From Clostridiales bacterium (GTDB lineage Bacteria; Bacillota; Clostridia; Oscillospirales; Oscillospiraceae): a stretch of DNA of 64,000 nt. The translations under genes and the position numbers were made by a program. Shown one piece after another: positions 24,098 through 31,733 of the stretch. The stretch is from the NCBI GenBank assembly GCA_022782265.1, contig JALFOM010000028.1:1-64000 (forward strand), written 5' to 3'. Each line of letters opens with the position of its first letter. Position 1 is the stretch's first letter. Below the pieces are notes generated by a model. It was not told the origin of the DNA. It did no database searches and saw only the letters and a program-made list of their open reading frames with translations.

Positions 24098-25846
24098 ATG
24101 AATACAATTACCGCCAAGACCCCCTGGGCCGACCATCTGGGCGGTCTGCCCCTGCATCTGGACTATTTTGAAGGCTCCATGTTTGACGCCGTGAAGAAAA
24201 TTGCCGATCAGTACCCCGACAATGTGGCCTTCGACTTCATGGGCAGTCCCACCACCTACCGCAGGCTGATCCAGCAGGTGGAGCAGTGCGCCAAGGCCCT
24301 CAAGACCATCGGCGTGCGCGAGGGCGACAAGGTGACCATCGCCATGCCCAACTGCCCCCAGGCCATCTTCATGTTTTACGCGGTGAACCTGGTGGGCGGC
24401 ATTGCCAACATGATCCACCCCCTCTCCGCCGAGAAGGAGATCGAGTTTTATCTCAACGAGTCGGAGAGCGTCACGGCAATCACCCTGGACCAGTTCTACG
24501 ACAAGTTTGAAAACGTGCGGCAGAACACCAAGGTGGTGAACATCATCATCGCCAGTGTGAAGGATGAGCTTTCCAAGCCCATCAAGGCGGGCTATATGCT
24601 CACCGAGGGACGCAAGATCAAGAAGATCCCGGACGACGCGCCGGTCATCCGCTGGAAGGACTTCATGCGTCTCAGCCGGGCCTGCTTCTATAATTACGCC
24701 GTCCCCCGCAAGGGCGACGACCCCGCCGTCATCCTCTATTCCGGCGGCACCACCGGCACCACAAAGGGCATCGTGCTCACCAACCGCAACTTCAACGCCC
24801 TTGGCCAGCAGGTCATCGCCACAAACCCCATGTTCCGCGTGGGCGACAAGATGCTGGCCGCCATGCCGCTGTTCCACGGCTTCGGTCTGGGCGTGTGCAT
24901 ACATACCATGCTTTCTCAGGGCGGGCGCTGCATCCTGATCCCCCGTTTCACCGCCCAGAGCTATGCAAAGCAGATTACCAAGTATAAATGCAATTTCATT
25001 GCCGGCGTCCCCACGCTGTATGAGGCCCTGCTGCGCCTGCCCTCCATGGAGGACGCGGATCTGAGCTGCCTGAAGGGCGTGTTCTCCGGCGGCGACTCCC
25101 TGTCCATCGAGCTGAAGAAGAAGTTCGACAAGTTCCTGTACGACCACAAGGCGGTTATCCAGGTCCGCGAGGGCTACGGCACCACCGAGACCGTCACCGC
25201 CTGCTGCCTGACCCCGCCCCATATGTCCAAGGAGGGCAGCATCGGTCTTCCCTTCCCGGACACCTACATCAAGATCGTCAAGCCCGGCACCGATGAGGAG
25301 CTGCCCTACGGTGAGGAGGGCGAGATCCTTCTGGCCGGCCCCACGGTGATGAAGGAGTATATGAATCACCCGGAGGAGACGGCCCAGACCCTCCGCACCC
25401 ACGCCGACGGCCTCACCTGGGTCTATACCGGCGATTTGGGCACCATGGACAAGGAGGGCTTCATCTACTTCCGGGGCAGAGCCAAGAGGATGATTATCTC
25501 CTCAGGCTATAATGTGTACCCCAGCCAGCTGGAGAACATTCTGGACGCCCATGAGTTTGTGCAGATGAGCTGTGTCATCGGCGTGCCCGACCCCTACAAG
25601 ATGCAGAAGGTAAAGGCCTTTGTCAAGCTTACGCCGGATGTTCCCGCCAACGAGGAAACCAAGAAAGAGCTGATGGACTACTGCCGCAAGCACATCGCCA
25701 AATACGCCATGCCCTACGACATAGAGTTCAGGGAGGACATGCCCAAGACGCTGGTAGGCAAGGTGGCCTACCGCGTCCTTGAAGAAGAGGAGCTGGCCCG
25801 CATTAAGGCCCGGGAGGAAGAGGCAGCGGTTCCGGCAGGACAATAA
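24098..25846 (+). CDS. AMP-forming acyl-CoA synthetase/ligase
   Basis: A 582-residue adenylate-forming enzyme (ANL superfamily) that activates a carboxylic acid with ATP and joins it to CoA. The P-loop is YSGGTTGTTKG, then the aromatic PLFHGFGLG, the adenine-binding GYGTTET, the YTGDLGTMD box, the hinge RAKRMIISSGYNVYPSQLE and the C-terminal catalytic Lys in PKTLVGKVAYR. It is closest in style to FadD/long-chain or 4-coumarate-CoA ligases. The substrate is not fixed by sequence. ATG 24098 is used; a TTG four codons upstream abuts the AGAGG site and is less likely. Confidence 0.92.
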   Translation: MNTITAKTPWADHLGGLPLHLDYFEGSMFDAVKKIADQYPDNVAFDFMGSPTTYRRLIQQVEQCAKALKTIGVREGDKVTIAMPNCPQAIFMFYAVNLVGGIANMIHPLSAEKEIEFYLNESESVTAITLDQFYDKFENVRQNTKVVNIIIASVKDELSKPIKAGYMLTEGRKIKKIPDDAPVIRWKDFMRLSRACFYNYAVPRKGDDPAVILYSGGTTGTTKGIVLTNRNFNALGQQVIATNPMFRVGDKMLAAMPLFHGFGLGVCIHTMLSQGGRCILIPRFTAQSYAKQITKYKCNFIAGVPTLYEALLRLPSMEDADLSCLKGVFSGGDSLSIELKKKFDKFLYDHKAVIQVREGYGTTETVTACCLTPPHMSKEGSIGLPFPDTYIKIVKPGTDEELPYGEEGEILLAGPTVMKEYMNHPEETAQTLRTHADGLTWVYTGDLGTMDKEGFIYFRGRAKRMIISSGYNVYPSQLENILDAHEFVQMSCVIGVPDPYKMQKVKAFVKLTPDVPANEETKKELMDYCRKHIAKYAMPYDIEFREDMPKTLVGKVAYRVLEEEELARIKAREEEAAVPAGQ

Positions 25847-25857
25847 AGCAAAAACGA

Positions 25858-25883
25858 AACCTCCGGTCATTCGACCGGAGGTT
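25858..25883 (-). terminator. Terminator of the Smr-domain gene
   Basis: An 11-bp perfect stem (25858-25868 with 25873-25883). On the minus strand TCGTTTTTGC follows. The stem overlaps the Smr stop codon and may also weaken read-through from the ligase gene. Confidence 0.78.
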
Positions 25884-26128
25884 CAGTATTCCCGCAGGAC
25901 GAGGTCTGTGACGCCCATGTTCAGACCAATTTCTATTCGTTTCACCTTCGGATGTCCGGTATATTCCCGGCGGATCATGTCCCGCAGGGCCGTGCCGCTG
26001 TGGTAGCCGTGGATGATGCGCAGACGGTATACGCCGCTCCCGGCCCGGCGGAGCTTTGCGTTGATGGCCGTTTTCGCCTGCACCTGGGTCATGCCGTGTA
26101 TGTCCAGTTCCAGAATGCTTTCCGGCAT
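25883..26128 (-). CDS. Small Smr-domain protein
   Basis: An 81-residue stand-alone Smr domain, the nuclease/DNA-RNA-binding module found at the end of MutS2. Its motifs are LDIHGMTQVQA and RIIHGYHSGTALRDMIRREY, where the usual HGxGxG appears as HGYHSG. It may cleave or bind branched nucleic acid. ATG 26128 has GGAG 8 bases upstream; an in-frame ATG at 26146 would add six residues and also has a nearby GGGAG, so the start is uncertain. It follows the MazG-like gene on the same strand after 113 bases. Confidence 0.82.
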   Translation of the reverse strand: MPESILELDIHGMTQVQAKTAINAKLRRAGSGVYRLRIIHGYHSGTALRDMIRREYTGHPKVKRIEIGLNMGVTDLVLREY

Positions 26129-26241
26129 CTTTATTTCTCCCTGCATTTCAAATTATCTCCCTGTACTGCATTTTGCAAAGAGCAGCCAAACGGAGCAGAA
26201 TCGAGGTAAGAACGACTAAAAGTATACCAACGCACCGCCAT

Positions 26242-26574
26242 TTACCTCTGTCGGTTCAAAAGGTAAGTTTCCAAATTGATTTCATGATGGTACTTTAAGG
26301 AAGCCGCTCTATCCTTCCGGAGTACAATATCATTCATGTCGATTTTGTTGATTGCCGCGATCGCAACGATATAGTGGAGCATATCTGCCAATTCTGTACC
26401 CAGTTCCTCCTGAAGATCGCTTTCGTCAGAGGATTTCCTTCCCGCCCTTTTGTTCAAGACCTCCGCAACTTCCCCGATTTCTTCCACCAGTTTCATAAAC
26501 AGGCCCTGTTCATTCGCCCAGCCGCCGTAGCGGTCAGATAAGTATGCTTGCAAGGCTTCAATTGTGATGTTCAT
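26242..26574 (-). CDS. MazG-like nucleotide pyrophosphohydrolase
   Basis: A 110-residue all-alpha NTP pyrophosphohydrolase of the MazG superfamily, which cleaves nucleoside triphosphates to monophosphate plus pyrophosphate and is often a house-cleaning enzyme. The Mg-binding motifs are EEIGEVAEVLNKR and EELGTELADMLHYIV. Its ATG overlaps the stop of the broken four-helix-bundle gene by four bases, with AAAGGAG located inside that gene. It therefore kept its coupling to the damaged partner. Target nucleotide unknown. Confidence 0.85.
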   Translation of the reverse strand: MNITIEALQAYLSDRYGGWANEQGLFMKLVEEIGEVAEVLNKRAGRKSSDESDLQEELGTELADMLHYIVAIAAINKIDMNDIVLRKDRAASLKYHHEINLETYLLNRQR

Positions 26575-26867
26575 GATTTATTCTCCTTTGCGGTGTTGAT
26601 GGAGGAGATGAGCATTCTACGTATTGAACCGCAATCGTGCAGAACAGTCTTTGCTACATCTTTGGAAATCAATTCCGCTTTTTGAGCAATTTCAATCCAG
26701 TATTCTGTTTCATAGCATTCCTTCAATGAAATCGCGCACAGCGCGATGAAATCCGAGCAGGCTCGGATGAAATCTGCTGACGCAGATGAAATGAAATCCA
26801 CCCATCCGCCGTTGAGGCGGATTTCATCCCCGTAGGGGATTTCATCATCGAAGATGATTTCACCCAC
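26571..26867 (-). pseudogene. Truncated four-helix-bundle (S23/IVP-like) protein
   Basis: The last 60 or so residues (SDFIALCAISLKECYETEYWIEIAQKAELI... then ISKDVAKTVLHDCGSIRRML) match the C-terminal half of the small four-helix-bundle family first seen in 23S rRNA intervening sequences. The N-terminal half, normally two helices with a SGTSIGANI-type motif, is missing. In its place the open frame runs through an array of hairpins and yields repeats of DFI (VDFIS, ADFIR, SDFIA). The only start would be a GTG at 26867 without a good binding site. It is therefore called a pseudogene, although expression of the fragment cannot be excluded. Confidence 0.6.
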
Positions 26868-26884
26868 CCAAAAGGGTGGATTTC
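26731..26884. repeat. Array of different small hairpins separated by GAA/TTC
   Basis: Perfect mini-palindromes of the form ATC-x-loop-x'-GAT follow one another. They are ATCGCGC/GCGCGAT (26731-26747), ATCCGAGC/GCTCGGAT (26751-26768), ATCTGC/GCAGAT (26772-26787), ATCCGCC/GGCGGAT (26804-26822), ATCCCC/GGGGAT and ATCATC/GATGAT. Units are joined by GAA in the left part and TTC in the right part, so orientation flips near 26800. An 11-bp long-range stem (26793-26803 with 26874-26884) encloses the right-hand hairpins. Stem sequences all differ while the joints are constant. It begins inside the DFIA-ISLKE part of the four-helix-bundle gene. Confidence 0.85.
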
Positions 26885-26888
26885 GTTG

Positions 26889-26931
26889 AAAAGGAACAAC
26901 CTTTGTCTGGCAGACAAAGGTTGTTCCTTTT
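26889..26931 (-). terminator. Long hairpin behind tRNA-Arg
   Basis: A perfect stem of about 19 bp (26889-26907 with 26913-26931) starts 2 bases beyond the CCA end of the tRNA. It ends in CCTTTTC on the minus strand and is a plausible terminator or processing signal for the tRNA transcript. Confidence 0.7.
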
Positions 26932-26932
26932 C

Positions 26933-27009
26933 TGGCACGCCGTAAGGGATTCGAACCCCTGACCTTCTGGTCCGTAGCCAGACGCTCTATCCAGCTGAGC
27001 TAACGGCGC
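26933..27009 (-). tRNA. tRNA-Arg (anticodon ACG)
   Basis: A 77-base tRNA on the minus strand with CCA encoded. The anticodon loop CTACGGA gives ACG, which reads CGU and, after deamination of A34, CGC/CGA. The T-arm GGGGTTCGAATCCC and D-arm TAGCTCAG are standard. The acceptor stem pairs fully with one G-U at position 1-72. Its promoter is at 27028-27056. Confidence 0.95.
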
Positions 27010-27027
27010 ATTTCTTGAAGCCTTGAT

Positions 27028-27056
27028 ATATTAGCACAGCTAAGATAGAATTGCAA
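27028..27056 (-). promoter_or_regulatory. Promoter of tRNA-Arg
   Basis: On the minus strand: TTGCAA (27051-27056), 17 bases, TAATAT (27028-27033), about 20 bases before the mature 5' end. Confidence 0.8.
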
Positions 27057-27097
27057 GTGGTTTTTCAAAAAAAATCAGGTTTTTTTGCTTTTTCCTT

Positions 27098-27265
27098 TTA
27101 CCAGCCCAGGCTGTCGGAAATGGAATCGGCTACCTCGCCCATGGTTTTCAGGGTTTTGCCCACAGCGCTCTTCATGCAGCGCTTTTTGGGCCTGGTCGCC
27201 ATGGCGATCACGCCGCCCACGGTAAGTCCCATACCCATTCCGATCAGAAAATTCTTTTTGTTCAT
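27098..27265 (-). CDS. Small protein with Gly-rich hydrophobic segment, unknown
   Basis: A 55-residue protein: Lys-rich N-terminus, one short hydrophobic stretch (FLIGMGMGLTVGGVIAMAT), a basic RPKKR, then a helix containing GKTLKTMGEVADSISDSLGW. This layout is like small single-pass YtxH-type envelope proteins, but no family is claimed. ATG 27265 has GGAGG 8 bases upstream, a strong site, and a fair promoter (TTGGTA-17-CATAAT on the minus strand) lies just beyond. It is divergent from ymdB. Confidence 0.7.
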   Translation of the reverse strand: MNKKNFLIGMGMGLTVGGVIAMATRPKKRCMKSAVGKTLKTMGEVADSISDSLGW

Positions 27266-27315
27266 GCTTTGCACCTCCATTGGTTTCTTCAATCCTATTA
27301 TGTGCATAAATTCCA

Positions 27316-27345
27316 TTGATACCAATATGCAATTTGTGGTATGAT
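27316..27345 (+). promoter_or_regulatory. Promoter of the ymdB operon
   Basis: On the plus strand: TTGATA (27316-27321), 18 bases, TATGAT (27340-27345), 40 bases before the start codon. Confidence 0.72.
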
Positions 27346-27384
27346 AGGATAAAAAAGTGAAAAGTTTTAAACTGGAGGCGAAAT

Positions 27385-28158
27385 ATGAGCGTCAAAATTC
27401 TGGCGGTGGGAGATATATGCGGCGAACCGGGGCTGAGCTTTCTGGAAAAGCGCCTGCGGGATTACCGGAAGGAGAACAATATTGATTTTGTTGTGGTAAA
27501 CGGAGAGAACGCGAACGTGGTCGGCATCACCCCCCGGCAGGCGGACGCCATTCTCCGCGCCGGAGCGGACGTGATCACCCTGGGCAATCACACCTGGACC
27601 AGGACGGAGCTTCAGCCCTACCTGGACGAGCGGAAAAAGATCCTGCGCCCGGCAAACTTTGCGCCCCAGTGCCCCGGCCGGGGGATCGACGCCTTCAAGA
27701 CCCCCTTCGGCGACGTGTGCGTGCTGAATCTGCTGGGCCGCTTTACTCTGGACAGCAACACCGACAACCCCTTCGTCATCGCCGACGGCTTTATGGAGGA
27801 GATCAGGGAGAAAATCATTCTTGTGGACTTCCACGCCGAGGGCACCAGCGAGAAACGGGCCATGGGCTTTTTGCTGGACGGCAGGGCCAGCGCGGTATGG
27901 GGCACCCACACCCATGTGCAGACCTCTGACGCCTGCGTGCTGCCCAAGGGCACCGGCTATATCACCGACCTGGGCATGACCGGCGCGGAAAACTCCGTTC
28001 TGGGCATTGACCCGGAGCAGAGCATAGGCAAATTTATGGGCGACCCTCCCCGGCGCTACGAGTCGGCAAAAGGGCCGGTCAAGCTGGAGGGCTGTATTTT
28101 CGAGATAGACCCGGAGACGGGCAGGTGCCTTAGCGCAGAGGGAATAAGACTGAAATGA
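27385..28158 (+). CDS. ymdB: YmdB-family metallophosphoesterase
   Basis: A 257-residue two-metal phosphodiesterase. B. subtilis YmdB hydrolyses 2',3'- and 3',5'-cyclic nucleotides and steers biofilm versus motility choices. The metal ligands appear as VGDICGEPG (D8), NGENA, LGNHTW and the late GTHTHVQTSD. These match the TIGR00282 family and full length. RBS TGGAGG is well placed. It overlaps the SbcD-like gene by four bases (ATGA), so a single transcript carries three phosphoesterase/DNA-repair-type genes. Confidence 0.92.
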   Translation: MSVKILAVGDICGEPGLSFLEKRLRDYRKENNIDFVVVNGENANVVGITPRQADAILRAGADVITLGNHTWTRTELQPYLDERKKILRPANFAPQCPGRGIDAFKTPFGDVCVLNLLGRFTLDSNTDNPFVIADGFMEEIREKIILVDFHAEGTSEKRAMGFLLDGRASAVWGTHTHVQTSDACVLPKGTGYITDLGMTGAENSVLGIDPEQSIGKFMGDPPRRYESAKGPVKLEGCIFEIDPETGRCLSAEGIRLK

Positions 28159-29270
28159 GTACACTGAAGATTATCCATGCGGCGGATCTGCATCTGGATT
28201 CGCCCTTTGAGGGGCTTCCCTCCGGGAAAGCCTCTGTCCGGCGCGGCGAGCAGCGGGGGCTGCTGAGTCGTCTGGCGGAGCTTGCCCTCCGGGAAAAAGC
28301 GGATATTGTCCTGCTCAGCGGTGATTTGCTGGACAGCGACAATACATATTATGAGACCGGGGACGAGCTGATCCGCAGCCTGGGCAGTATGGGCGTGCCT
28401 GTTTTTATCGCCCCCGGCAACCACGATTACTATTCCGACAAATCCCCCTACGCCCGGCTGGAGCTGCCGGAAAACGTGCATGTGTTTACAAAAGGGCAGA
28501 TCCAGTGCGCAGAGCTGCCTTTCCTGGGTCTGCGGGTATACGGCGCCGCCTTTACCGATAAGCGCAGCCCCGCTCTGCTGGAGGGCTTCTCCGCTCCCCG
28601 GCAGGAGGGCATCAAAAATTTGCTGTGCATCCACGGCGAATTTGGGGTGAGGGAGTCGATCTACAACCCCATCAGCGAGGCCCAGCTTGCCGCCAGCGGC
28701 ATAGATTACGCGGCCCTGGGCCACATTCACAAGGCCAGCGGGCTGCGGCAGGCAGGCTCCACCTGGTACGCCTGGCCCGGCTGCCCCGAAGGGCGGGGCT
28801 TTGACGAGACCGGGGAAAAGACCGTAAATATCGTTGAGCTCTCGGACGACGGATGCACTTTGCGCACAGCGTCCATCGCTTCAAGAAAATATGAGATTCT
28901 GGACGTAAACGTGACCGGTTCGGATCCCCTGCTGGCCATACACACCCAGCTCACCGACGAGACCGTGCGGGATATCTACCGCATCACCCTCAGCGGCGAG
29001 GTGGACAGCGCCCCCGATCTGAACAGGCTCCGGCGCAATTTAGAGGAATTTTTCTTTGAACTGCAGCTGCGGGACAACACAAGGCTGAAGCAGAGCGTGT
29101 GGGAAAAGGCCGGGGAGGACACCCTACGCGGCCTGTTTCTGATGAAGCTCCGCGCCAAATACGAGCGCGCCCGGACAGACGGGGAACGCAGCCGCATTGA
29201 ACAGGCAGCCCGCTGGGGCCTGGCCGCTCTGGACAACAGAGAAGAGGTGGTACGGCATGAAGATCAATAA
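28155..29270 (+). CDS. SbcD/YhaO-like metallophosphoesterase (DNA repair nuclease)
   Basis: A 371-residue Mre11/SbcD-type nuclease subunit. The five phosphoesterase motifs are HAADLHLDSPFEG, LSGDLLD, APGNHDYY, CIHGEF and ALGHIHKAS. With the SbcC-like partner it would process DNA ends or hairpins. It is nearer to B. subtilis YhaO than to classical SbcD because its partner is the membrane-associated type. It begins inside the YmdB stop and overlaps its partner by 14 bases. Confidence 0.9.
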   Translation: MSTLKIIHAADLHLDSPFEGLPSGKASVRRGEQRGLLSRLAELALREKADIVLLSGDLLDSDNTYYETGDELIRSLGSMGVPVFIAPGNHDYYSDKSPYARLELPENVHVFTKGQIQCAELPFLGLRVYGAAFTDKRSPALLEGFSAPRQEGIKNLLCIHGEFGVRESIYNPISEAQLAASGIDYAALGHIHKASGLRQAGSTWYAWPGCPEGRGFDETGEKTVNIVELSDDGCTLRTASIASRKYEILDVNVTGSDPLLAIHTQLTDETVRDIYRITLSGEVDSAPDLNRLRRNLEEFFFELQLRDNTRLKQSVWEKAGEDTLRGLFLMKLRAKYERARTDGERSRIEQAARWGLAALDNREEVVRHEDQ

Positions 29271-31161
29271 GCTCACTGCCTCCTTCGGCAAGCTGGAAAA
29301 CGAAAGCCTCAGCTTTCACAGCGGGCTGAACGTGATCTACGCCCCCAACGAGAGCGGAAAATCCACCTGGTGTGCCTTTATCCGGGCCATGCTTTACGGC
29401 GTGGACAGCGCGGAGCGGGCCAGGGCCGGCTATCTGCCGGACAAGCTGCGCTACGCCCCCTGGTCCGGCGCGCCCATGGAAGGCACCATGGAGCTGACTG
29501 CCGACCGCTGCGACATCACCCTCACCCGCAGCACCAAAGCCAAGAACGCCCCCATGCGGGAGTTTTCCGCCACCTACACCGGCACCGGCGTAAAGGTGGA
29601 GGGCATGAACGGCGCCAACGCCGGGGAGATGCTCACCGGCGTATCCAGAGATGTGTTTCGCCGCAGTGCCTTTATTGAACAGGGCTCTGTAACCGTCAGC
29701 GGGAACCCGGAGCTGGAAAAGCGTATTACGGCCATCGTCTCCACCGGCGAGGAGGAGACCTCCTACAGTGAGGCAGACGAGCGGCTTCGTGCCTGGCAGC
29801 GTAAGCGGCGCTTTAACCGCCGGGGCATGCTGCCCGAGCTGGAGGGCCGCATGGATGAGACCAGCCGCCGCCTTGAGGAGATGAGCGGTTCCGTGCAGGA
29901 CGTCTCTCTGCTGGAGGAGCGGCTGGAAAAGACACGGCAGGAATGCGCCCAACTGGAGGCCGCCGTGACCGAGAGCCGTAAGAAACAGCGCCGGGAATCC
30001 CTCGACCGCTTAAATTCCGGCCGGGCTGTGCTGAAAGCCCGCAGTGACGAGCATGACAAGGCCATGGAGGAGCTGTCTCTCCGCCGTGAGGAGCTGCGTC
30101 ATGGTCTCTTTGGCGGCGAAAACCGGGAGGCTGTGGATCAGCGTGTGGAAAACGACATTGCCGAGCTGTCCCGTCTGAAGGCTGAGGGGCAGAAAAAGAT
30201 ATCCCCCCTGATCGCCATCCTTCTCTTTGCCATCGCCGTGGCCGGGGCCGCACTGTACACAGCGTATAATTCCGTCATTTACATGATCTGTGCCGCCGTG
30301 TTCGGCGTTGCCGCGGTGGTGTTTCTGCTGCGCTATTCCAAAGCCCGCCGGGCTGTTCTGGAGGCCAGGGAAGCCAGGCGCAGGCTGCTGAAGAGCTATC
30401 AGGTGACCTCCTCTAAGGATATTGCCGCCCAGCTTGAAAGTTACCACAGCCGTCTTGAGGCGGTGGAGCAGGCCGAACAGGCCGAGCGGGAAAGCCGTGA
30501 CGCTTACGAGAGCGCCAGAGCCCGCCAGGAGCAGCTTGAGGAGGCGGCTCTGGCCGACCTGGACTTTACCGGCGGCAGTACAGAGGCCGCCAGACTGGGC
30601 CGCCAGCTCTCCGCCGCCCGTGCCTCGGCCGAGCGGCTGGCCGGGCAGATTGCCAGTCTCAACGGCAGGCTTGCCGCCATGGGTGATCCGCTGGTCCTCT
30701 CCAGCGACTTGAGCTGCATGAACGAGGAGCACGAGCGGATCCAGGAGGAATACGACGCGCTGAGTCTGGCCATTGACGTTCTCCGCGAGGCGGACGGGGA
30801 GATCCAGAGCCGCTTTTCCCCCGCTCTTGGGCGCGTGGCGTCGGAATACATGGCAAAAGTTACCGGCGGGCGCTACACCGACGTGCTCATCAACCGGGAT
30901 TTCTCCGCCCTGACCCGAACCTCCGGTGACGCGGTGGCCCGTGAGTCCGAATACCTCAGCGCCGGAACCCTTGATCTGATGTATCTTGCGGTGCGCCTTG
31001 CGGTGTGTGAGCTGGCCCTGCCGGAGGGGGAGCCCTGTCCGCTCATCATTGACGACGCCCTTGTGAATCTGGATGAGACAAGGCAGGCCCAGGCCATGGA
31101 GCTGCTGAGTGAGATTGCCAGGGACCGCCAGGTGATCCTTTTCACCTGCCGGAAGGTCTGA
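29257..31161 (+). CDS. SbcC/YhaN-like AAA+ ATPase with membrane hairpin
   Basis: A 634-residue ATPase of the Rad50/SbcC group. Walker A is YAPNESGKST near residue 32; Walker B and the D-loop are PLIIDDALVNLDETR near the C-terminus. Between are coiled-coil segments (about 190-290 and 380-460). They flank two adjacent hydrophobic helices (PLIAILLFAIAVAGAALYTAY and VIYMICAAVFGVAAVVFLL, about 325-370) instead of the zinc-hook of true SbcC. B. subtilis YhaN has the same design. ATG 29257 is chosen for the GAGG site and the start of the conserved domain; an in-frame opening extends upstream into the SbcD-like gene. Confidence 0.88.
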   Translation: MKINKLTASFGKLENESLSFHSGLNVIYAPNESGKSTWCAFIRAMLYGVDSAERARAGYLPDKLRYAPWSGAPMEGTMELTADRCDITLTRSTKAKNAPMREFSATYTGTGVKVEGMNGANAGEMLTGVSRDVFRRSAFIEQGSVTVSGNPELEKRITAIVSTGEEETSYSEADERLRAWQRKRRFNRRGMLPELEGRMDETSRRLEEMSGSVQDVSLLEERLEKTRQECAQLEAAVTESRKKQRRESLDRLNSGRAVLKARSDEHDKAMEELSLRREELRHGLFGGENREAVDQRVENDIAELSRLKAEGQKKISPLIAILLFAIAVAGAALYTAYNSVIYMICAAVFGVAAVVFLLRYSKARRAVLEAREARRRLLKSYQVTSSKDIAAQLESYHSRLEAVEQAEQAERESRDAYESARARQEQLEEAALADLDFTGGSTEAARLGRQLSAARASAERLAGQIASLNGRLAAMGDPLVLSSDLSCMNEEHERIQEEYDALSLAIDVLREADGEIQSRFSPALGRVASEYMAKVTGGRYTDVLINRDFSALTRTSGDAVARESEYLSAGTLDLMYLAVRLAVCELALPEGEPCPLIIDDALVNLDETRQAQAMELLSEIARDRQVILFTCRKV

Positions 31162-31294
31162 ACATTTTTACACTGATCCCCCTGCCCATGCGCTGGAGGG
31201 GAGCCTGCGCGCAAAGATGCGCTACCGCTTTTGGTCCGGTGAGACCCTGTTGTTTTCGCATACAGACGATAACGCCAGCTTTGAATATGCAAAT

Positions 31295-31335
31295 AAGCGG
31301 GAGGAGTTTACCCTTTGAACTCCTCCCGCTTTTTG
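31295..31335. terminator. Terminator between the SbcC-like and thioredoxin genes
   Basis: A 13- to 14-bp perfect stem (31295-31308 with 31318-31331), loop TACCCTTTG, followed by TTTTG on the plus strand. On the minus strand it is followed by TATTTGC, so it may serve both convergent genes. The 130 bases before it hold nothing recognised. Confidence 0.82.
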
Positions 31336-31351
31336 CTCTGTTTGTTTCCTG

Positions 31352-31717
31352 TTAGTCCACCAGCTTGCGCAGCAGTTTTTCCACCTCGGCGGCTTTCAGC
31401 ACCTGGCCCATGGAGGCCACCTGCTCGTTGACCACAAGGGCCGGCATACGCATCACACCGTAGGCCATGACCTTCTCCATATCGGTGATGTACTCCACCT
31501 CAAGGGGCAGGCCCAGGGCCTTGACCGCAGTCTGGGCGTTTTCGTACAGCTCATGGCAGGACTTGCAGCCCGCGCCCAGAACCTTGACGCAGCAGATGCC
31601 CTCCACCGGACTGCCGCAGCAGCAGGCTGCCGCTTCCTCTGCCGTCGCCCCGGAGCCGCAGCAGCAGCTTTCCGTTTTCTTTTCCTCGTTTTTCTTTCCC
31701 CAATTGAACAGTGCCAT
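31352..31717 (-). CDS. Thioredoxin-fold protein with cysteine-rich N-terminus
   Basis: A 121-residue protein. Residues 43-121 are a small thioredoxin/glutaredoxin-like domain (thioredoxin_3, TM0996 type) with redox pair C51-C54 in GAGCKSCHELYENA and cis-Pro in MRMPALVVN. The N-terminal 42 residues carry three cysteine clusters (SCCCG, ACCCG, ICC), which look like a soft-metal-binding tail. It is the last gene of the ArsR-permease-thioredoxin operon, 17 bases after the permease. A role in metal or metalloid reduction or delivery is inferred. Confidence 0.85.
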   Translation of the reverse strand: MALFNWGKKNEEKKTESCCCGSGATAEEAAACCCGSPVEGICCVKVLGAGCKSCHELYENAQTAVKALGLPLEVEYITDMEKVMAYGVMRMPALVVNEQVASMGQVLKAAEVEKLLRKLVD

Positions 31718-31733
31718 TGATTTTTCCTCCTGT

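Noticed and set aside
26731-26884. Possible CRISPR array
   Set aside because: Constant joints are only 3-9 bases, the variable parts are palindromic rather than unique spacers, and no cas gene is present.
26723-26938. A 71-codon minus-strand frame starting at the tRNA
   Set aside because: It translates the tRNA 3' end and the hairpins in another frame; no support.
31162-31294. Possible small RNA after the SbcC-like gene
   Set aside because: Only weak inverted repeats and no promoter are visible before the terminator.
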